Shown piece by piece: positions 1 to 6,634 of a DNA stretch of 14,329 nucleotides. The position numbers and the translations under genes are program-made. Origin of the DNA: Aureococcus anophagefferens (lineage: Eukaryota > Sar > Pelagophyceae > Pelagomonadales > Pelagomonadaceae); the NCBI RefSeq assembly GCF_000186865.1, contig NW_008705562.1, positions 76,155 to 90,483 of the forward strand, read 5' to 3'. The notes beneath the pieces are model-generated. The model saw nothing but the letters and a program-made list of their open reading frames with translations. It made no database searches and was not told where the DNA came from. How positions within the stretch are numbered: the first letter of the stretch is position 1; each line of letters starts with the position of its first letter.

Positions 1-2876
1 GGAGGCCCCGGTTGTAGAAGACGCGCGGGTGCTTGCCGTCGACGCGGAGCGCGTAGCCGTAGGCCTCGAGCGCGGCCGCGAAGCGGCCCTCCTTGAGCGC
101 CGCGTCGCCCTCGTTCTTCGACCGCCGCAGCAGCTTCGACGTGCGCTCGCGCTGGTCGCAGAAGCGGCCCGCCTCGGGCCACCGCGCGCGCCACCGCGCG
201 AGCGTCGCCGCGGCCTCGTCGAACGCGTTCGTCCGGTCGAGCGCCGCGACGTAGAAGCCGCCGGCGCCGCGCTCGAGCCAGGGCCCCGCCTGCGTGCCCG
301 GCGGCGGCGCGGCCGCGAGGAACGCGTCGACGGTGCCGCCGCCGCCGCCGCCGGCCGCGGCGACGCCGCACGCGCCGTCGCAGTCGCCGCCTGCGCGGAG
401 ATCGCAGCTTCAGCCCGATCGAGCACGACGTTTGGACCGGACTCTTTCGCTGTGCTTCGAGCACGTGACAAGAGCACTCGATTCGTCCAAAAATCAGCCG
501 AATCGACGTCGATGTGATAGAGCGTTCTGAAGTTTGGTCGGGACGTCCCGAACCGGCGGTCGAGTTCCACGCGGGTCGCCGCCGAACGCGACGGCCTCGT
601 CCCAGCGCTTCAGGCGCCCCAGGGCCGCCATCTTGAGCTCGCGCGCCGCGACGCAGGCGCCCGCGTCGGCGAGCACCTTGTCGAGCTCGCCGAGCGCGTC
701 CTCGCACCACCGCCGCGGGTCGAGCCTGCGCGGCGGCGCGACCGGTCGGGAGGACCCGGGCCGAGCTGGACACCCCCCTCGGTCACATCGACGATGTTGG
801 GACGGATCGTCTGCTCTCGGCGCGGTCGTTTCGGGACAGCGTGTACGTCGAGCCCGCGCGTTGAAGTTTTCGTCGCGTCTTTCGCGTCCCCGCGCGGCGC
901 CGCGCGTCGTCGCGTGCGAGTCGATGTCGCGGAGCGTCCGCGTCGCGCGGTCCAGGGCCTTGGCGTGCTTCCGCGCCGCCGCCGCGCCGTCCATGGCCTC
1001 GTCCCGCGCCTTCTCGCCGTCGCAGCGGATCTTGCAGCGCCGGAACCACGTCTCCGCCTCCTCGAAGCGCCCGAGGCGCGTGAGCGCGCGCGCGCCGCGC
1101 GCGAGGAGCCGCGCGGTCGCGGCGCGGTCGCCGCCGGCGCCGGCGACGGCGAGGGCGTGCGTGCAGTCGCGGACGCAGTCGGCGAAGCGGCAGACCATCA
1201 TGAGCGCCGCGCTCCGATTCCCGAGCAGGCTCGCCGCCGTCCGCCCGAAGACCGCGGCGGCGCCGGCGACGGCGAATTTGCCCTGGCCGAAGCCGCAGGC
1301 GTCGAGGCCCTCGGAGTAGGCGCGCACGGCCTCGAAGTAGCGGCCCGCCTCGTAGTACTTGGCGCCCTTGGCCCGCGCCTGGTCCACGCGGCCCTCGCCT
1401 GCGCGGCGTCGGGAACCGTCTCCCTCGGTCGTCGCCCCCGCGCTGGGCCTCGGTTCGGGGACGACGCGCGACCGTCCCTCGGCGCGTCCCCGACGCGACC
1501 CGTTCGCGCGAGACGTTTCGGCGCCGGCGGCCGACGGACCTGTGCCGAAACCAACCACTGGTTTGGGGGGTCCCCACCAAACTTGAGAATTCTCTAGCTC
1601 GGTCAAATCAAAGTCGATTCGGCTGATTTTTGGACGGATCGATCGCTCTCGTCGAGTTCTCGAAGCACAGTGAAAGAGTCTGGTCCAAATCGTTCGAATA
1701 CGCTCACATTGAAGTCGGGTTGAAGATTTGAATTCCACACAGCCGCGGACGCGCCGCGCGGTGTCGGACATGGCCGCGCCGTCGTCGGGCGGCGGCGGCG
1801 GCGGCGCGTCGTCGGGCGCCGGCGCCGGCGGCGCCTTGCCGTCGAAGAAGCCCCGGCCCCAGCCCTGGCGCGCCTTCTTCTCCGCGGCCGCGGACGTCGC
1901 GGCCGCGGCGGCGCCGGGGCCCGCGGCCGCGGTCCGCGGGACCTTCGCCGCCGTCGCCGCCGTCGCCGCGGCCTGCTTCGCGTCCTTGAGCCCCGTCGGC
2001 GGCGCCTTGGCCGGCGCCTTCTCCCGGGCGACGAGGAGCCGGAGCGTGACCCAGCCAAAGTCGACGCCCAGGATCGGGTCGACGCACCGCGCGCGCTTCG
2101 TGCCGTCGTCGAGCCTGGGCGCGCGCGCGTCGCGCGCGCGCCGCGCGCGGGGGGCGCCGGGGGCCGCGCGTGACGATCTTGTCGACGAGGACCGCCTGGC
2201 CCGTCGGGAGCTCGCCGACGTTCGGCGACGCCTTCGAGGCCGCCGCGCGCATGATGACCTGGTTCGACGTGGGTGCGCCGCGCGCGCGCGTCCCGGAAAA
2301 AAAACATCGACGCTCCGAGAGATGATCGCTCGTCCGAACATGAGCCGAGACGAGCGGAACGCGACCGAGATAGAAGTCGAGCACGTCGCGCCCTTTTCCC
2401 GCCCCGAGGATGACGCCGCGGTTGCCCTGGACCTCGAACCACTTGTTGTTGCCGCCGTCGCCGCAGGACGACGCGTAGGCGCCGGGCTCGGCCTGGGGAT
2501 GGCGCGCGTCGCGGCGCGCGCGCGCGGCGGCGGGACCGCGCGGGCGCCGCGCGGGCTTGGGGTCCGTCATGCGCACGCGGGCCGCCAGGTCCTCGAAATG
2601 GGCGTCGTCGGCGTCGTCCTCGTCCGGCTCCGGCTCCGGCGCCGGCTCCGGCGGCGGCGGCGGCGCCTTCGGGCGCTCCGGGGGCCGCTTCGGCAGCTCG
2701 GGCTTCGGCGCCTCGGCCGCGTCGGCGCCGAGGAGGTCGTCGCGCTGCTGCTTCGACTTGACGAAGTCCTGCGCGGCGGGAACGGCTGCGCGCGCGGAAT
2801 CATGCGAGCGACGCCGACGCACCGAGAAGGACTGCTTCACGGCCGCCGTCTTGCCGGCGGGCGGCGACGACGTCAT
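1..2876 (-). CDS. SH3-like + TPR-repeat protein, multi-exon, 3' end outside window
   Basis: Proposed exons on the minus strand: 2876-2823, 2768-2415, 2258-2170, 2114-1753, 1398-906, 725-583 and 390-1 (continues). All junctions keep frame and give at least 628 residues. Residues 19-136 are Pro/Glu/Asp-rich. Residues 137-190 look like a bacterial-type SH3 domain (ASPNVGELPTGQ, then GTKRARC and FGWVTLRL). A low-complexity Ala/Pro linker follows. TPRs start near residue 292 (AKGAKYYEAGRYFEAVRAYS) and include LGNRSAALMMVCRFADCVRDC and ALTRLGRFEEAETWFRR. The last visible repeat, near 590-628, has EGDAALKEGRFAAALEAYGY. The pattern resembles DNAJC7/TTC-type co-chaperones, but a J domain, if present, would lie off the window, so the function is only 'probable protein-protein adaptor'. 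The start at 2876 is the first ATG in frame; an upstream exon cannot be excluded. The first small intron and the 1399-1752 junction are the least certain parts. Confidence 0.72.
391..574 (+). mobile_element. Introner A, forms an intron of the TPR gene
   Basis: The element is flanked by an exact 8-bp direct repeat, GTCGCCGC, at 383-390 and 575-582. Its ends are imperfect inverted repeats (CTGCGCGGAGATCG at 391; CCGCGTGGAACTCG reading inward from 574 on the minus strand). On the gene strand the intron is 582-391: it begins with the duplicated GCGGCGAC (GC donor) and ends CGCGCAG. Splicing restores TTC G|GC GGC GAC in frame. It carries the family core CGTCCAAAAATCAGCCGA at 484-501, on the strand opposite to the host gene. 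Confidence 0.85.
726..897 (-). mobile_element. Introner F, diverged copy forming an intron of the TPR gene
   Basis: The proposed intron is 905-726 on the gene strand, 180 nt, with a GC donor (AC|GCGCGGCG) and acceptor CAG|GCTCGACC. The terminal inverted repeats are recognisable: CTGCGCGGCGGCGCGACCG from 726 and CCGCGCGGGGACGCGAAAG reading in from 897 match at about 14 of 19 positions. The 8-bp flanks are degraded (5 of 8 identical). The core survives only as a GC-drifted relative near 800-830. Because the length is a multiple of three, the frame stays open through it, but the translation inside is unlike TPR sequence. Confidence 0.65.
1399..1531 (-). mobile_element. Introner G, decayed copy disrupted by introner B
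   Basis: The 3' end on the gene strand is CGCGCAG|GCGAGGGC, and splicing at 1398 restores the TPR frame after exon 4. Reading from 1399 on the plus strand, the terminus CTGCGCGGCG and following bases resemble other introner ends. An internal stretch (about 1420-1490) aligns loosely with the conserved middle of introner E, with A and T positions replaced by G and C. The opposite end appears to lie just past the second target copy of introner B, near 1531. Boundaries are approximate. Confidence 0.45.
1540..1742 (-). mobile_element. Introner B, inserted at the donor end of introner G
   Basis: The element begins CTGTGTGGAATT (1742 inward, minus strand) and ends CGGCACAG at 1540, so its ends are inverted repeats. 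Flanking 8-mers are GTCCGCGG (1750-1743) and GTCCGTCG (1539-1532), 6 of 8 identical. The core CGTCCAAAAATCAGCCGA lies at 1636-1619 on the gene strand. Used alone as a GT-AG intron it would leave the downstream exon in the wrong frame. Spliced together with G, as one intron 1752-1399 with a GC donor, the frame into the TPR exon is correct. Confidence 0.75.
2115..2169 (-). other. Short 55-nt GC-AG intron of the TPR gene
   Basis: On the gene strand the exon ends GTCAC, the intron runs GCGCGGCC...GCGCCCAG, and the next exon begins GCTCGACGAC. Splicing joins VDKIVT to LDDGTKRARC through the SH3-like domain and resolves the frame change between the two exons. No GT donor nearby gives the right phase. 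The interior is almost pure G and C. Confidence 0.6.
2259..2406 (+). mobile_element. Introner C, forms an intron of the TPR gene
   Basis: Gene-strand flanks are GTCATCCT (2414-2407) and GTCATCAT (2258-2251), 7 of 8 identical. The intron is 2414-2259, 156 nt. Its GT donor is the first two bases of the target duplication, and its acceptor GAACCAG is the element end. The join restores NRG|VIMRAAASKASPNVGEL without a frame change. The element start CGGGGCGGGAAAAGGG matches introner E's CTGGGCGGGAAACGGG at all but two positions. The core is a diverged CGTCCGAACATGAGCCGA at 2331-2348. Confidence 0.82.
2769..2822 (-). other. Candidate 54-nt GT-AG intron near the TPR gene start
   Basis: On the gene strand GTGCGTCGG...CCGCGCAG separates AVKQSFS from DFVKSKQQR. 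The length is a multiple of three, so retention would also leave the frame open; an 18-residue Arg/Ala insert would then be translated. The splice motifs and the change in composition favour an intron, but this is undecided from sequence alone. Confidence 0.4.
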
Positions 2877-3092
2877 CGGCGCCGCGCCGGGCCGCCGCCG
2901 CTGAACCGCTTCGCGCGGCAGCGATGCGCGGCGGGGCGTATGGCTCCGGCGCCGCGCCGACGCGCCGCGCCGGCGGCCGGCGCGGTGGCAGCGGCGGCGG
3001 CGACGGCGGAAAGTCCCCTGTACCCACAGGTGGGGCTGCCTCTCGGTGCTTCATGAATTCAGCTTTAGCGCGTGAGTCTTCGGTCACCATCG
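2877..3092. promoter_or_regulatory. Shared divergent 5' region of the TPR and ARM-RING genes
   Basis: The two genes start 216 bp apart and point away from each other, so this interval must hold both promoters if both start codons are right. It is GC-rich near the TPR gene and becomes less so around 3050-3075 (TTCATGAATTCAGCTTTAG). No clear TATA box or other named element was found. Confidence 0.35.
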
Positions 3093-3953
3093 ATGGACGA
3101 GACCCTTGCTGCTCACGTGCGGACCCTGCAGCGTGGCGATGATGTGCGCGCGGTCCGCGCCGCGCAAGCGCTTTCTGATCTATCCTGCGCGAGCGACGAT
3201 AACGATGCCTTGATCGTGGCGGCCGGCGCGATCCCGCCGCTCGTCGCCCTCCTGCGCAACTGGAACAACGAAGTCAAGAAGTGGGCCACGCGCGCGCTGG
3301 TGAACCTCACCTCGGGCAACGGCTACCATGTCGCGGCTCAGCCGATCGTGGATGCCGGGGGCATCGCGCCGCTCGTCGAGCTGCTGCGGGACGGCAGCGA
3401 CGGCGGCAAGGAGCAGGCCGCGCGCGCGCTGGCGAACCTCGCGTGGAACGGCGACGACATCGCGCCTCAGTCGATCGTGGATGCCGGGGGCATCGCGCCG
3501 CTCGTCGAGCTGCTGCGGGACGGTAGCGACGACGGCAAGAAGCGGGCCGCGCGCGCGCTGAGGAATCTGTCGTCCGCCGACGACGCTTACGATGCCATGA
3601 TCGCAGAGGCCGGCGCCATCGAACCACTCGTCGAGCTCGAGCGCAACGGCAGCGACGATGCCAAGGAGTACGCCACGGACGCGCTGGACAACCTCGCCCA
3701 CAACGACGACCTCGTGCGCCCCATCTCGGCGGCGCGGCGCCGCGTCGCGCCCGCCGTCGAGCCGACCACCGCCGCGATGGCGAACCTCGCGGCGTGCATC
3801 GTCTGCCAGGACGCCGCGCGGTCCGTCGCCTTCCTCCCCTGCGAGCACGCGTGCTTCTGCACGTCCTGCGCCGCGTCCCACCGGGCGACGTCCGCCCGGT
3901 GCCCCATCTGCCGGACGGCCATCACCGGCTCCGCCGCCTTCCGCCTCGCCTAA
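3093..3953 (+). CDS. Armadillo-repeat protein with C-terminal RING finger (probable E3 ubiquitin ligase)
   Basis: 286 residues, intronless, starting at the first ATG. Residues 25-205 hold about four armadillo repeats with the usual core (AGAIPPLVALL, AGGIAPLVELL twice, AGAIEPLVELE). Residues 235-273 form a complete C3HC4 RING with C235, C238, C250, H252, C256, C259, C270 and C273, of the short IAP-like spacing ending in CPICR. ARM domains usually bind a protein substrate and this RING type recruits E2 enzymes, so a ubiquitin ligase is the natural reading; the substrate is unknown. Unlike plant PUB-ARM proteins it has no U-box and the RING follows the ARM region. Repeats two and three are nearly identical in DNA. 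The stop lies 25 bp from the convergent NAF1 stop. Confidence 0.88.
   Translation: MDETLAAHVRTLQRGDDVRAVRAAQALSDLSCASDDNDALIVAAGAIPPLVALLRNWNNEVKKWATRALVNLTSGNGYHVAAQPIVDAGGIAPLVELLRDGSDGGKEQAARALANLAWNGDDIAPQSIVDAGGIAPLVELLRDGSDDGKKRAARALRNLSSADDAYDAMIAEAGAIEPLVELERNGSDDAKEYATDALDNLAHNDDLVRPISAARRRVAPAVEPTTAAMANLAACIVCQDAARSVAFLPCEHACFCTSCAASHRATSARCPICRTAITGSAAFRLA
3339..3539 (+). repeat. Near-identical tandem ARM repeat units, 129-bp period
   Basis: 3339-3410 and 3468-3539 are 72-bp copies that differ at three positions by eye; similarity continues more weakly through the rest of the 129-bp unit. 129 bp is 43 codons, one armadillo repeat, so this is a recent in-frame duplication or gene-conversion tract. 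The outer repeats are much more diverged. Confidence 0.85.
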
Positions 3954-3978
3954 GCGACCGAGTAAGGTCCAGACCACT

Positions 3979-4746
3979 CTAGGGCGGCGGCGGCGGCCCC
4001 TCGTACACCGGCGGCGCCCCGCCCCCGTCGCGGCCGCGCTTCTTCGCGAGGGCCTTGGCGGCCTGCGCGTCCTCGTCGTCGGAGAACTCCTGCTGGTGGT
4101 CCGGGAGCTCCTCGTCGTAGACGTTGGACGCGTCGCAGCCGCGCGACGACAGCTCCTCGGGGCGCACGAAGGCGACGCGGTCCGCGGGCGCGAAGACGTC
4201 GCGGCCCGCGGGGTCCCGCGCGGCGACGGCGTCCGCGTCGGCGGCGTCGCGGAGGCGGACGACGTAAAAGGGCTCGCGGACGGGGCCGAAGATCTCGGCG
4301 ACGGCGCCGAGGGGAAACCGGTCCTCGAGGCAGAGCACGCTGTCCTCGACGAGCGCCGCCGCGTCGCGCGCGCCGCGGACGACGAGCGTCCGCTCGGACG
4401 CGAGGAACGACTCGGCGACGCCGACGCGGCGCAGCGGCGCGCCCGGCGCGACGGCGAGGTCCGCCAGCGCGGGCGCGGGCGGCGGCGCGAGCGCCTCGTG
4501 CTCCGTCCGCGGCGCGCCGTCGAACTGCTCGTCCTCGTCGACCCACTCGGCGTGCGCCGCCGCGTCCGCGGGCACCAGCGACATGAGCTCGTCGTCGTCG
4601 TCGCTGTCGCTGCACACGTCGAAGCCCAGGCTCGCGGCGATGCGCTCGACGTCGCTCGGCGCCGGCGGCGCGGCGGCGTCGGCGCCGGCGCTGGCGGCGC
4701 CGCCGGCGCGCAGCATCGCTGCGGCAGCGGCATTTGCGGCGTCCAT
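3979..4746 (-). CDS. NAF1: H/ACA ribonucleoprotein assembly factor NAF1
   Basis: 255 residues, intronless. The Gar1/Naf1 core spans about 103-205, with DSVLCLEDRFPLGAVAEIFG followed by PVREPFYVVRL, the hallmark of the family. It is followed by the NAF1-specific tail GCDASNVYDEELPD plus an EFSDDE acidic motif (203-225). NAF1 holds the place of GAR1 on dyskerin during assembly of H/ACA snoRNPs and telomerase RNP, in the nucleus. The N-terminal third is Ala-rich and acidic, and the C terminus ends in a short KKRGRD basic patch and a polyproline tail. It is shorter than yeast and human NAF1 but keeps the conserved core. The ATG at 4746 is chosen because the open frame upstream has no family similarity and would run antisense into the neighbouring gene. 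Confidence 0.9.
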   Translation of the reverse strand: MDAANAAAAAMLRAGGAASAGADAAAPPAPSDVERIAASLGFDVCSDSDDDDELMSLVPADAAAHAEWVDEDEQFDGAPRTEHEALAPPPAPALADLAVAPGAPLRRVGVAESFLASERTLVVRGARDAAALVEDSVLCLEDRFPLGAVAEIFGPVREPFYVVRLRDAADADAVAARDPAGRDVFAPADRVAFVRPEELSSRGCDASNVYDEELPDHQQEFSDDEDAQAAKALAKKRGRDGGGAPPVYEGPPPPP

Positions 4747-4956
4747 CGTGTGTCTGGCGATCTCGAGTGGAATGGGCAGACGATGAGCTGCCTCCACTGG
4801 TCGTGAACCAGCGCGCCTCGCAGCGTCTACGCCGACCTGCGCCGCAGCGCGTCGACCAACTCCGCAGCGCGTCGACCAGTACCGCAGCGCATCAATCGCT
4901 TCGCAGCGCGCGGACAGCAGCGCGCGAGCAGCAGCAGCTCGCGGTCGTCGCCGCCC
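4747..4956. promoter_or_regulatory. Shared divergent 5' region of NAF1 and the 2OG oxygenase
   Basis: 210 bp separate the two outward-facing start codons. The half nearest the oxygenase is a minisatellite; the half nearest NAF1 is less repetitive and less GC-rich. No defined promoter motif was recognised. Confidence 0.35.
4819..4920 (+). repeat. Minisatellite of five CGCAGCG units in the NAF1/oxygenase intergenic region
   Basis: CGCAGCG recurs at 4819, 4843, 4863, 4883 and 4902, spacing 24, 20, 20 and 19 bp. The middle units are nearly identical (CGCAGCGCGTCGACCA at 4843 and 4863) and the flanking ones diverged. Confidence 0.8.
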
Positions 4957-5559
4957 ATGGCCGCCTACGCGGCCGCGCCGGTCGTCCTCGACCGCGACGA
5001 GATGGCGAAGCGCGGCGTGCGCTTCGTGGACCTCGCCGGCGTCGTCGACGTCGCGCGGTGGTTCCCCGCGGCCAGGGCCGTGTCGCCGCTCCTCGCCGCG
5101 CAGGACGACGACGACTCCGCGCCGCACGCCAACGACCTGCTCGAGGAGCCCGGCTTCCCCGTCGCCGCGATCGTCGCCGCGGCGGCGGAGACGCTGGCGC
5201 ACTACGTCGCGGACCCGACGGCGTCGCTCGAGCTCTACGACGCCTTCACGTTGTACTACGACGACCGGCAGTTTGACACGACGTTCAACGCGCACCGCGA
5301 CCCGAGCCACGTCACGGTGAACCTCTGCCTCCACAGCGCCTGCGAGGGCTCGGCCGTGCGCTTCTTCGGCACGGCCGACGCGCCGGGCGACTCGTTCCTC
5401 GTCGACATGGTCCCCGGCGTCGCCGCGGTCCACTTCGGCCGCCACCTCCACCAGACGACGCCCCTCGTCGCCGGGAGCCGGGCCCAGGCCGTCCTCTACT
5501 TCAAGCGGCGGGGCGTCGTCGGCGACGACGACGCGACCTACGGCGGCTACGTCGACTAA
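4957..5559 (+). CDS. Small 2OG-Fe(II) oxygenase (prolyl-4-hydroxylase-like fold)
   Basis: 200 residues, intronless; the start ATG sits in a GC-rich, favourable context (CCGCCCATGGCC). The double-stranded beta-helix half begins near 95. The iron ligands are H113 and D115 (FNAHRDPSHVTVNLCL) and a distal His, most likely H165 in VHFGRHLHQTTPLVAG. R175 ten residues on fits the 2-oxoglutarate carboxylate salt bridge (VAGSRAQAVLYF). The family oxidises protein or small-molecule substrates with iron and 2-oxoglutarate. Nothing here names the substrate, and no signal peptide is evident. It is shorter than typical P4H catalytic subunits. The stop codon lies inside a 36-bp tandem duplication. Confidence 0.8.
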   Translation: MAAYAAAPVVLDRDEMAKRGVRFVDLAGVVDVARWFPAARAVSPLLAAQDDDDSAPHANDLLEEPGFPVAAIVAAAAETLAHYVADPTASLELYDAFTLYYDDRQFDTTFNAHRDPSHVTVNLCLHSACEGSAVRFFGTADAPGDSFLVDMVPGVAAVHFGRHLHQTTPLVAGSRAQAVLYFKRRGVVGDDDATYGGYVD

Positions 5560-5615
5560 GCCCGGGCGCCCGCGAGCCGCGGCTACGTCGACCAAGCCCG
5601 GGCGCTCGCGAGCCG
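5544..5615 (+). repeat. 36-bp tandem duplication spanning the oxygenase stop codon
   Basis: 5544-5579 and 5580-5615 are adjacent 36-bp copies with two differences. One is TAA in copy 1 against CAA in copy 2; the other is C against T near the end. The unit is 12 codons long, so copy 2 is in the same frame as the coding sequence. Confidence 0.9.
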
Positions 5616-5639
5616 CTTAGGGGGAGGCGGAGGGTGTGG

Positions 5640-6545
5640 CTAGACGAGGAACAGCGTGCCGTCGACGACCATGACGTGGTTGTCGGCCTCGAGCCGGGCG
5701 AGGAGCGCGCGCACGCCCGCGCGCACGGCGGCGGCGTCGCCGCCGAGCGCCGCGGGCGGCGACGACGCCGCCGCGTGCGCGTGGAAGGCCTCGAGGTCGA
5801 GCTCGTCGGGCACGTCGCGCGGCGCCGTCGCGAGGACGCCGCGCAGCCAGGCCGCGTCGGCGGGCTCCTCCGCGGGCGGCGCCGGCGCCGGCGGCGCCGC
5901 CGCGGGCGCCGCGGCGGGCGCGGCGGGCGGCGGCGCCGCGGGCGCCGCGTCCGTCTTCGCGCGCTTCTTCGCCGGCGCGGCGGCGGGCTTGGCGACGCGC
6001 TTCTTCGCCTCGCGGAGCGCGGCGACCTTGGCGCGCGCGGCGCGCTTCCGCTCGACGCGCGCGGCCTCCTCGGCGCGCGCCGCGGCCTCGGCGCGCTCGC
6101 GCTCGGCCCGCTGCGCCGCGACCTCCTCCTGGCGCGCCGCGCTCGCCGCCTCGCGGCTCACCTCGCGCTTGCTCGCGATGTGCTGCGCGTCGACGCGCTT
6201 CTCGGAGCCGCCCATGACGTACTTGACGCCGTACGTGAAGCCCGTCGTCCGACGCGCGCTGCCGTCCTTCATGGGGCCGAGGTCCGCGGACCGCTCGTCG
6301 TGGACCTTGGTGATCTTCGCCGTCCCGCCCTCGAAGTTGAACCCGGGGAACTTGCGCCGCGACACCTCGACGAGCTCCTTGACCGCGAAGAGCGGCGCCT
6401 CCTCCGGCGCGCCGGCGTCGACCGCCGGCGCGGGCGCCGGCTCCGGCGCCGCGGGCGACGCGGGCGGCGCCTTCTGCGCCGCGGGCGCCGCCGCGGGCGA
6501 CGCGTTCGTCGCGTTGGCCAGGGCCGGCGCCTTGGCGGAATCCAT
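5640..6545 (-). CDS. Tudor-like/chromatin-type domain protein with coiled coil and C-terminal winged-helix-like end
   Basis: 301 residues, intronless. Residues 52-123 form a small beta-barrel-like domain (VKELVEVSRRKFPGFN, FEGGTAKITKVHDE, GFTYGVKYVMGGSEKRVDA). It resembles a Tudor/royal-type module that I associate with stramenopile and green-algal nuclear proteins. Residues 128-182 are a charged Ala/Glu/Arg stretch, likely helical or coiled-coil. A bipartite basic patch at 181-197 (KKRVAK...KKRAK) would serve as a nuclear signal. After an Ala/Pro linker, 232-301 ends in LEADNHVMVVDGTLFLV, which looks like the wing of a winged-helix domain. I do not recognise a named orthologue. Nuclear, chromatin-associated is an inference. 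The stop is 24 bp beyond the duplicated tail of the oxygenase gene. Confidence 0.75.
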   Translation of the reverse strand: MDSAKAPALANATNASPAAAPAAQKAPPASPAAPEPAPAPAVDAGAPEEAPLFAVKELVEVSRRKFPGFNFEGGTAKITKVHDERSADLGPMKDGSARRTTGFTYGVKYVMGGSEKRVDAQHIASKREVSREAASAARQEEVAAQRAERERAEAAARAEEAARVERKRAARAKVAALREAKKRVAKPAAAPAKKRAKTDAAPAAPPPAAPAAAPAAAPPAPAPPAEEPADAAWLRGVLATAPRDVPDELDLEAFHAHAAASSPPAALGGDAAAVRAGVRALLARLEADNHVMVVDGTLFLV

Positions 6546-6634
6546 CGTTTGAACGTCCGGACGTCCAGCGACCAACGACGCGACCGGACAGCCTGAGGGC
6601 GCGCTCCCCACCGCGACGCGTACGCCCGCCGCCG

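Noticed and set aside
494..2341. A single 615-codon open frame on the minus strand
   Set aside because: It reads through introners B, G and F and mixes true exons with low-quality intron translation. The spliced model keeps all the recognisable domain sequence.
2800..3090. A 96-codon minus-strand frame upstream of the TPR gene
   Set aside because: It is low-complexity Pro/Ala/Arg, in a different frame from the first TPR exon and without a domain. It more likely covers the divergent promoter.
3979..5595. NAF1 extended upstream to 5595
   Set aside because: The extra residues are antisense to the 2OG oxygenase and show no NAF1 similarity. An ATG at 4746 gives a complete protein.
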